Positions 35,623-41,454 of a stretch of DNA of 41,454 nucleotides are shown here, piece by piece. A program made the position numbers and the translations under genes. The notes beneath the pieces are model-generated. The model saw only the letters and a list, made by a program, of their open reading frames with translations, did no database searches and was not told the origin of the DNA. Source of the DNA: Phycisphaeraceae bacterium (GTDB lineage: Bacteria > Planctomycetota > Phycisphaerae > Phycisphaerales > Zrk34). Position 1 is the first letter of the stretch; each line of letters starts with the position of its first letter. Location: contig JANQHD010000007.1 of NCBI GenBank assembly GCA_028282805.1, positions 1-41,454 of the forward strand. Reading direction: 5' to 3'.

Positions 35623-35716
35623 CACCTTCTCCTTGAGAGGTTCACATCAAGGCACGAGTTCGCCTGTTCTACATATCGAAACTTGCTAAGTGCGACTGAA
35701 TGGCGGCGACCACTAT

Positions 35717-35734
35717 TAAGCAAACGGTAAGCAA
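35717..35734. repeat. Tandem TAAGCAA motif in the kinase/rlmL divergent region
   Basis: TAAGCAA at 35717-35723 and again at 35728-35734, 11 bases apart, about one helical turn. The pair stands in the 221-base divergent gap between the kinase and rlmL genes and could be an operator; no other support. Confidence 0.3.
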
Positions 35735-35843
35735 GCGGGAGCGCCGCCCGATAACCGCCCGCGTCGGTGCGAACGCCCTCGACTTGCCTTGATCGGCTGT
35801 CGCAATTAATTAGGTGCCACCCAAGCGTGAGCCCACACCCGCC

Positions 35844-38012
35844 ATGAAGCACTTCAACCTGATCGCAACCGCAACGTTCGGCCTCGAGGCCGTGGTCGCG
35901 CGCCAGGTGCGGGCGTTGGGTTATCAGACCACCGAGGTCGAGCAGGGCCGGGTGGCGTTCCGGGGCGACGCCGAGGCGGTGTGCAAGGCGAACCTCTGGC
36001 TGCGGTCGGCCGACCGGGTGCTGCTGCGGGTCGACCGGTTCGACGCCGACGACTTCGACACGCTATTCGAGCGGACGCGCGGCCTGCCGTGGCACGAGTT
36101 GATCCCCGCGAACGGCGCATTCCCGGTGGACGGGCGATCGGTGCGTTCGCAACTTTCGAGCGTGCCCGCGGTGCAGCGCACGGTCAAAAAGGCGATCGTC
36201 GAAAGCATGTTGGCCGGCCACGGCGTCGGCGAGTTGCCGGAGACGGGGCCGACCTACCGCGTGGCGGTGGCGCTGCTCAAGGACCGGGTGACGCTGACGC
36301 TGGATACCACGGGCGCGGGGCTGCACAAGCGCGGCTATCGCACGGGCAGCGGCATGGCGCCGTTGAAAGAAACGCTCGCCGCGGCGCTGGTGGAGCTGAG
36401 TTTTTGGAAGCCGGACCGGCCGTTGATCGACCCGTTCTGCGGCAGCGGCACGATCTGTGTCGAGGCGGCGATGATCGGGCGGAACATTGCGCCGGGTTTG
36501 AACCGCGTGTTCGCGGCGGAGCGGTGGCCGATGATCGGCGACGCGTTGTGGGCGGCGCAGCGTCAAGCGGCGCGCGACGCGATCGCGCCGGAGCTGCCGT
36601 TGCGCATCGAGGGGTACGACATCGACGAGCGTTCGTTGCGTTTGGCGCGCCGCCACGCCGAGCAGGCGGGCGTGAGCGGCGACGTTCATTTTCAGCAGCG
36701 CGACTTCCGCGAGCTGTCGAGCAAGCGGCCGCACGGTTGCGTGATCACGAACCCGCCCTACGGCAAGCGGGTGTCGGACTTCGCGCAGCTCGGGCCGTTG
36801 TACCGCGACGTGCCGGGCGTGCTGCGGAACCTGCCGACGTGGTCGCACTACATACTGACGGCTTACCCTGATTTTGAAGGGGTGATCGGGCAGGCCGCCG
36901 ATCGGCGGCGCAAGCTGTACAACGGGCGGATCGAGTGCACGTATTATCAGTTTCACGGGCCGAAACCGGGTGCGCAGGCGGCCGACGGGGGCGCCGCCGA
37001 GCCGGCGTTCGGCGGCCTGCCCGACGGCAGCGAGCGGCAGGCGAGCGAGTTCGCCAACCGTTTGGTCAATCGCGCCCGCCACCTGCGGCGGTGGCCGACG
37101 CGGCGCGGCATCACGTGTTACCGGTTGTACGACCGCGACGTGCCCGACGTGCCGTTGGTGGTCGACCGCTACGAAGACCACCTGCACATCGGCGAGTACG
37201 AGCGCCCGAACGAGCACACCGCGGCGCAGCACGACGAGTGGTTGGAGCTGATGAGGCGCACCGCCGCCGAGGCGCTGGGGGTCGAGCCGGCGAAGGTGTT
37301 CATGAAATACCGCAGCCGACAGCGCGGCGACAGCCAGCACGAGAAGTACGCGGTCGACGGTTACACGATCGAGGCGCACGAGGGCGGGCTGAGGTTCGTT
37401 GTGAACCTGTCGGACTACGTCGATACCGGTTTGTTCCTCGACCACCGCGTGACGCGCGCGATGGTGCGCGACCGGGCCGAGGGCAAGCGGGTGTTGAACC
37501 TGTTCTGTTACACCGGCGCGTTCAGCGTGTACGCGGCGGCGGGCGGCGCGGCGGCGACGACGTCGGTCGACCTGTCGAACACGTACCTCGACTGGACGCA
37601 GCGCAACCTGGCGCTGAACGGTTTCGTCGGCGACCGCCACCGGTTGGTGCGCGACGACGCGGTGGCGTGGGTGGGTGAACAAGCGCCCGGCCCGCACTAC
37701 GACCTGGCGGTGATCGACCCGCCGACGTTTTCCAACAGCAAGCGGACGGACGACGACTGGCGGGTGGAGCGCGACTACGCCGGGTTGATCGCGGGCGTGG
37801 CGCGGCTGATGGCGCCGGGGGGCGAGGTCTATTTTTCGACGAATTACCGCCGGTTCAAGATGGACGAAACCGCCCTGCCGGCCGGCCTGCGGGTGCGTGA
37901 GATCAGCAAGCAGACCGTGCCGGAGGATTTCCGCAACCAGCGTATCCACCGGTGCTGGTTGATCGAGAAGCCCGAATGCGAGCACGGCGACAGCCCAATT
38001 TGCGCAAAATAA
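35844..38012 (+). CDS. rlmL: RlmKL: bifunctional 23S rRNA methyltransferase
   Basis: 722 residues from ATG 35844 (MKHFNLIATATFG), close to the E. coli fused protein (702). Residues ~45-155 are a THUMP RNA-binding domain. The first methyltransferase has the SAM motif DPFCGSGTICVEA near residue 196 and the catalytic NPPYGKR near 303, as in RlmL (m2G2445). The second (RlmK, m7G2069) has NLFCYTGAFSVYAAAGG near 552 and DPPTFSNSKR near 626. Both reactions use S-adenosylmethionine on 23S rRNA. A ~25-residue Gly/Ala-rich insertion (residues ~372-400) separates the two halves. It is a housekeeping gene, not linked to neighbours. Confidence 0.95.
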   Translation: MKHFNLIATATFGLEAVVARQVRALGYQTTEVEQGRVAFRGDAEAVCKANLWLRSADRVLLRVDRFDADDFDTLFERTRGLPWHELIPANGAFPVDGRSVRSQLSSVPAVQRTVKKAIVESMLAGHGVGELPETGPTYRVAVALLKDRVTLTLDTTGAGLHKRGYRTGSGMAPLKETLAAALVELSFWKPDRPLIDPFCGSGTICVEAAMIGRNIAPGLNRVFAAERWPMIGDALWAAQRQAARDAIAPELPLRIEGYDIDERSLRLARRHAEQAGVSGDVHFQQRDFRELSSKRPHGCVITNPPYGKRVSDFAQLGPLYRDVPGVLRNLPTWSHYILTAYPDFEGVIGQAADRRRKLYNGRIECTYYQFHGPKPGAQAADGGAAEPAFGGLPDGSERQASEFANRLVNRARHLRRWPTRRGITCYRLYDRDVPDVPLVVDRYEDHLHIGEYERPNEHTAAQHDEWLELMRRTAAEALGVEPAKVFMKYRSRQRGDSQHEKYAVDGYTIEAHEGGLRFVVNLSDYVDTGLFLDHRVTRAMVRDRAEGKRVLNLFCYTGAFSVYAAAGGAAATTSVDLSNTYLDWTQRNLALNGFVGDRHRLVRDDAVAWVGEQAPGPHYDLAVIDPPTFSNSKRTDDDWRVERDYAGLIAGVARLMAPGGEVYFSTNYRRFKMDETALPAGLRVREISKQTVPEDFRNQRIHRCWLIEKPECEHGDSPICAK

Positions 38013-38182
38013 TGCCTTTTTGCGCAGACCCCATGAGATATGTGGCTTGTCACCCACGCATAGGGCATTTTTAGAGCAATAAAGTAGTTAAACCGCAGCC
38101 TGAAAAGGGGCTTATTCCCGCCCTATCCTTACTCAAAGCACACACGCGGTTGGAGGGCAACCGTCATCAAGCGAGGTCTATC

Positions 38183-41100
38183 GTGATCGATCGGTTTGTA
38201 TCGAGAGTCGTGGCACTATCGGTGTCGTTGGTTTGTTTGGTCGTGGTGACGGGCGTTGCCCGTGGGCAGCAACCGAACATCGTGCACATCTTCGTCGATG
38301 ACCTGGGCTGGGGGAGCGTGGGCTTCAACGGGCAGACGATGATCCAGACGCCCAACCTCGACGCGCTGGCAGCGGGCGGCATGAACTTCACCAACGCGTA
38401 CGCGGCGACGGTATGCGGGCCGAGCCGCGCCATGCTGTACAGCGGCTTCCACAACGGCCACACCAAGGCCGACCGCAACTCGAACCTCGGCGCCAACGCC
38501 TGGGTCGACGACGGGCAGACGGTCGCCGACCACCTCGGCGGCGCGGGGTACAACACCGCCGTGTTCGGCAAGTGGGGCTGGGGCGGCTCCAATGGCAGCG
38601 GCAACCTGCGCCCCAACCCGACGATCCAAGGCACCAGCTCGCTGCCCACCACACAGGGCTTCGACACGTTCTACGGCTACCTCAGCCACGGCCGGGCCCA
38701 CTCGTACCAGGTCGACTCGCTGTGGACCACGGAAGAGCCGTTCGACGACAACGGCAACGGCATCGACGAGGTGGGCGAGAAGTACCAGCCCACCGCCGAC
38801 AACGGCCTGTGGCTGGAGAAGACCGGCAACAACGCGGCGGACAACTTCGCGGTGCACACGTCGGACCTCGTGGCGCTGAAGACGGTCGAGTACATCGAAG
38901 CCAACGCCAACACCGGCACGCCCTTCTACCTCGAGCACGCGTCGACCATCCCCCACTTCGATATCGACTCGATCACCCAACAGCCCGGCTGGTTCGACGA
39001 CTACGTAATCGGCGACCCGAACACGGGCACCGAGATCGTGCCCGGCGCCAGCGGCTGGTCGAGCAAGCAGAAGAAATACGCCGCGATCATCACCCGGATG
39101 GACAAGCAGGTCGGCGACATCATCGCGGCGCTGCAAGACCCCGACGGCAACCCGCTGACCGACGACTCGGTGATGGATAACACGCTGATCATGTTCACCA
39201 GCGACAACGGCGCGACGGCCGAGGACGGCTCGCCGATCAACTTCTTCAACGCCTCGGGCGGCAAGCGCGGCGGCAAGCGCGACCTGTGGGATGGCGGCAT
39301 CAACGTGCCCATGTTCGCTTACTGGGAGGGCAAGATCACGCCGGGCACGACGTCGGACCTGTACACCGACCTGCCCGACTTCATGCCCACCGTGCTCGAC
39401 TACGCGGGCGTCGAGGCGCGCGTCGGGCTCGACGGCGTGTCGATCCGCCACACGCTGACCGGCGACGGGCTGGCCCGCCAGAAAGACTACATCGTGCAGG
39501 AGCACCACGAAGGCAACGGCCCCGACCCCGACGGCAAGAACGGCCGGTGGGCGATCATCAAGGACGACCACAAGCTCATCAAGTACTCCGACGGCACGCT
39601 GCGGCTGTACAACCTGGTCACCGACCCCGACGAGAACAACGGCCTGAACATCGCCGCCAACCAGGCGATGGTCGACGAGTTCACGGCGATCGCGATCGCG
39701 GAGGGCGCCGAGCAGGGCGACGCGTACACCGTGGTGTTTCAGGACTGGACCGGCGCCGACGGCGACGGCTTCAACGACGCGAGCAAGTGGGCCGGCACCG
39801 CCGGCGTCACCGACACGCCCGCGGCCAACTGGTCGGCGCTGATCGATAACACCGCCGGCGCCGCGGCGGTGACCAGCACGGACGTGAACACGACCGTGCT
39901 CGGCCTGGACGTGCGGGGCACCGGCGCCAAGCAGACCGTGCGCGCCAACCGCTTGACGACACTGACCGGCCGCAACGAGGTGCGCATCTCCGCCGGCGGG
40001 CGGGTCAACCTCGACCAGGCGACGCTGTCGACGGTGCGCTGGGTGGACGTCAAATCGGGCGGCGAGTTGACCGGCCACGGCACGGTGGTCGGCGACGTGT
40101 ACAACTGGGGCACGATCGCCCCGGGCCTGCCGACCGACCTGGGTCAGCCCGGCGCGCTGCCCGACCCGCCCGAGGTGCCGCAGGGCGTGGACACGGGCGT
40201 GGTCAGCGCGGTCGTGTTCGACTTCACGGGCGTGCAGGACGACGCGCCGCTGACGCAGACCTCGACGCTGAACCAGTACCTCGAGATCACGCAGGGCCTG
40301 GACTTTTCGGGCGCGACCTCCGCCCGCCACGCCAGCAAGCCCGGCAGTTCCGATGCCGGCGACGAGTTCAACGTGCAGGGCTGGGGCACGGGCACGACGC
40401 TGACCAACGCGATCAACGGCAACCGCTACATCGGCTTTGCCGTGCAGCCGGTGTTCGGCATCGAGATGCTGGTCGACACCGTGTCGTTCAACTTCTGGCG
40501 CAACGGCGTCAATGCGCCCAACGATTACGCGATCATGACCTCGCTCGATGCGTTTACCGCGGGCAACGAACTCGCCTTGATGACCGGCGTCACGGACGAA
40601 GGCATCGCCAACGACCACCTGCTGGTCGGCACGTACACCGGCGGGCAGTGGACGACCGATGAGGTCGAGGTCCGCTTCTACGGGTGGAACGCCAACACGA
40701 CCAACGGCAACACGCACGTCAACGCGGCGAGCATGACGGCGAGCTTCCGCACGATCACGGCGCAGACCGCGATCGCGTTCGACTTCACGGGCGTGCAGGA
40801 CGACTCGCCGTTGACCGCGACGTCGACACTCGACCCGAGCCTGAGCATCGTGCAGGGCTTCAGCTACGGCCCGGGCACCGGGCCACGCGGCAGCGAGAAC
40901 GACGGAAACGAGTTCAACGCCACCGGCTTCACCGCCAGCTCGCTGAGCAACGCGATCAGCAGTGGCGATTACCTGACGTACACCGTGCAGGCGGTGGCGG
41001 GCGTGGAGATGCAGGTGCACGACGTGAACTTCAACCTGTACCGCAACGGCACGAACTCGGCCAACGACTACGCGATCATGACCAGCCTCGACGGGTTTAC

Positions 41101-41454
41101 CAACGGCGACGAGCTGGCGACGCTGAACCTGCCCGACGGCGACATCGACATCAACCACCTGTTCACCGGTTCGTTCACCGGGGGCAGCGCGTGGACCAGT
41201 GACCCGGTCGAGGTCCGGCTGTACGGTTGGAACGCCGACTTCGGCAACTCCAACACGCACATCAACCAGGTCGACATGACCGCGTTCTTCCGCACGGTCG
41301 GCGGCGGCGAAGTCATGCTGAACCCCACCGGCACGCTGACGCTTGCCGGCGACTTCTACCACGTGGCCGGGGGCATGATGGCCGTCGACCTCGGCGGCAC
41401 GGACAACGCCGACCCGCTCGACCCGCAGTACGACAACCTCGTCGTCACCGGCGA
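38183..41454 (+). CDS. Secreted sulfatase with tandem beta modules, truncated at the window edge
   Basis: Open to the right edge, 1090 codons visible. The start is GTG 38183, six bases behind GAGG. Residues 1-28 are a signal peptide (VVALSVSLVCLVVVTGVARG). A type I sulfatase follows to ~520: metal-binding D39/D40 (HIFVDDLGWG), formylglycine motif Cys78 in VCGPSRAML, FGKWGWG, SHGRAHSYQV, the His pair in HASTIPHFD, FTSDNGA and KRDLWDGGINVP. Formylglycine conversion by a maturase is required in this family. Residues ~540-670 contain beta-strand repeats of autotransporter type (GGELTGHGTVVGDVYNWGTIAPG). Two copies of a ~187-residue module follow (starting 40208 and 40769, both opening FDFTGVQDD), then a further repeat (GTLTLAGDFYHVAGG). 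Probably acts on sulfated polysaccharide outside the cell. Confidence 0.93.
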   Translation, partial: MIDRFVSRVVALSVSLVCLVVVTGVARGQQPNIVHIFVDDLGWGSVGFNGQTMIQTPNLDALAAGGMNFTNAYAATVCGPSRAMLYSGFHNGHTKADRNSNLGANAWVDDGQTVADHLGGAGYNTAVFGKWGWGGSNGSGNLRPNPTIQGTSSLPTTQGFDTFYGYLSHGRAHSYQVDSLWTTEEPFDDNGNGIDEVGEKYQPTADNGLWLEKTGNNAADNFAVHTSDLVALKTVEYIEANANTGTPFYLEHASTIPHFDIDSITQQPGWFDDYVIGDPNTGTEIVPGASGWSSKQKKYAAIITRMDKQVGDIIAALQDPDGNPLTDDSVMDNTLIMFTSDNGATAEDGSPINFFNASGGKRGGKRDLWDGGINVPMFAYWEGKITPGTTSDLYTDLPDFMPTVLDYAGVEARVGLDGVSIRHTLTGDGLARQKDYIVQEHHEGNGPDPDGKNGRWAIIKDDHKLIKYSDGTLRLYNLVTDPDENNGLNIAANQAMVDEFTAIAIAEGAEQGDAYTVVFQDWTGADGDGFNDASKWAGTAGVTDTPAANWSALIDNTAGAAAVTSTDVNTTVLGLDVRGTGAKQTVRANRLTTLTGRNEVRISAGGRVNLDQATLSTVRWVDVKSGGELTGHGTVVGDVYNWGTIAPGLPTDLGQPGALPDPPEVPQGVDTGVVSAVVFDFTGVQDDAPLTQTSTLNQYLEITQGLDFSGATSARHASKPGSSDAGDEFNVQGWGTGTTLTNAINGNRYIGFAVQPVFGIEMLVDTVSFNFWRNGVNAPNDYAIMTSLDAFTAGNELALMTGVTDEGIANDHLLVGTYTGGQWTTDEVEVRFYGWNANTTNGNTHVNAASMTASFRTITAQTAIAFDFTGVQDDSPLTATSTLDPSLSIVQGFSYGPGTGPRGSENDGNEFNATGFTASSLSNAISSGDYLTYTVQAVAGVEMQVHDVNFNLYRNGTNSANDYAIMTSLDGFTNGDELATLNLPDGDIDINHLFTGSFTGGSAWTSDPVEVRLYGWNADFGNSNTHINQVDMTAFFRTVGGGEVMLNPTGTLTLAGDFYHVAGGMMAVDLGGTDNADPLDPQYDNLVVTG

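Noticed and set aside
38013-38182. TTTGCGCAAA palindrome at the rlmL stop and AATGCCT / AGGGCATT pairing ahead of TTTTTA as a terminator
   Set aside because: The stem would need a bulge and a very large loop; the evidence is too weak for a call.
38550-38600. Sulfatase motif FGKWGWG lacks the His found in GKWHLG
   Set aside because: I recall a large group of bacterial sulfatases with GKWGLG followed by a QGFDxFxGY and AHxY pattern, as seen here, so this is a subfamily trait and not evidence of inactivity.
38216-41362. A 1048-residue open frame on the minus strand opposite the sulfatase
   Set aside because: The plus-strand frame has a signal peptide and all sulfatase motifs; the minus frame is Val/Gly/Arg/Asp/His-rich as expected for the antisense of high-GC coding sequence and has no domain.

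Overview
The window reads as bacterial chromosome from a high-GC member of the Planctomycetota, most likely a Phycisphaerae-type organism (inference). Three secreted proteins end in PEP-CTERM-like tails (VPEP/IPEP, hydrophobic stretch, Arg-rich end) and one of these carries a dockerin-like EF-hand loop. A multidomain exported sulfatase, a two-partner-secretion pair with divergent TpsA/TpsB, and a PilMNO plus GspEFG hybrid operon are all typical of that phylum. I see no rRNA, tRNA, CRISPR array, transposase or phage gene; the genes are packed in long operons and the region looks stably chromosomal.

Layout. 1-2211: the 3' end of a dockerin/PEP-CTERM protein with a strong terminator, a GC-rich gap carrying four perfect short hairpins, and a PEP-CTERM protein made of eight ~60-residue repeats (minus strand). 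2403-9000: minus strand, a small lipoprotein, a P-domain PEP-CTERM protein, then TpsB and TpsA, closed by a perfect rho-independent terminator. 9209-14808: a minus-strand operon (4-TM protein, MacA-like adaptor, ABC ATPase, MacB-like permease, TolC-like lipoprotein), a complete tripartite ABC efflux pump, with a large intercistronic hairpin before the ATPase gene.

15166-27096: plus strand, signal transduction. cheB, a FixJ-type response regulator, a porin, a Cache-type chemoreceptor, then cheW-cheR-cheA-cheX-cheY and a FapA/DUF342 protein. Together these make a full chemosensory pathway with receptor, coupling protein, kinase, both adaptation enzymes (CheR/CheB), response regulator and CheX phosphatase. 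Strong hairpins after the regulator, porin and receptor genes divide the cluster into transcription units.

27371-35622: minus strand, sensor histidine kinase - STAS protein - GspE - GspF - PilM - PilN - PilO - PilP/GspC-like - GspG pseudopilin. Almost every junction overlaps by ATGA or TTGA, so the kinase and STAS protein are translationally coupled to a type II secretion/type IV pilus hybrid assembly platform. No secretin or prepilin peptidase lies in the window. 35844-38012 is the fused 23S rRNA methyltransferase RlmKL, and from 38183 to the right edge runs an incomplete secreted sulfatase followed by duplicated beta-rich modules.

Confidence is high for the major genes, recognised by motif reading only (no database search). 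Functions of the repeat proteins, the lipoprotein, the 4-TM protein and all regulatory sites are inferences. Start codons were chosen from Shine-Dalgarno spacing, overlap with the upstream gene, and signal-peptide position.
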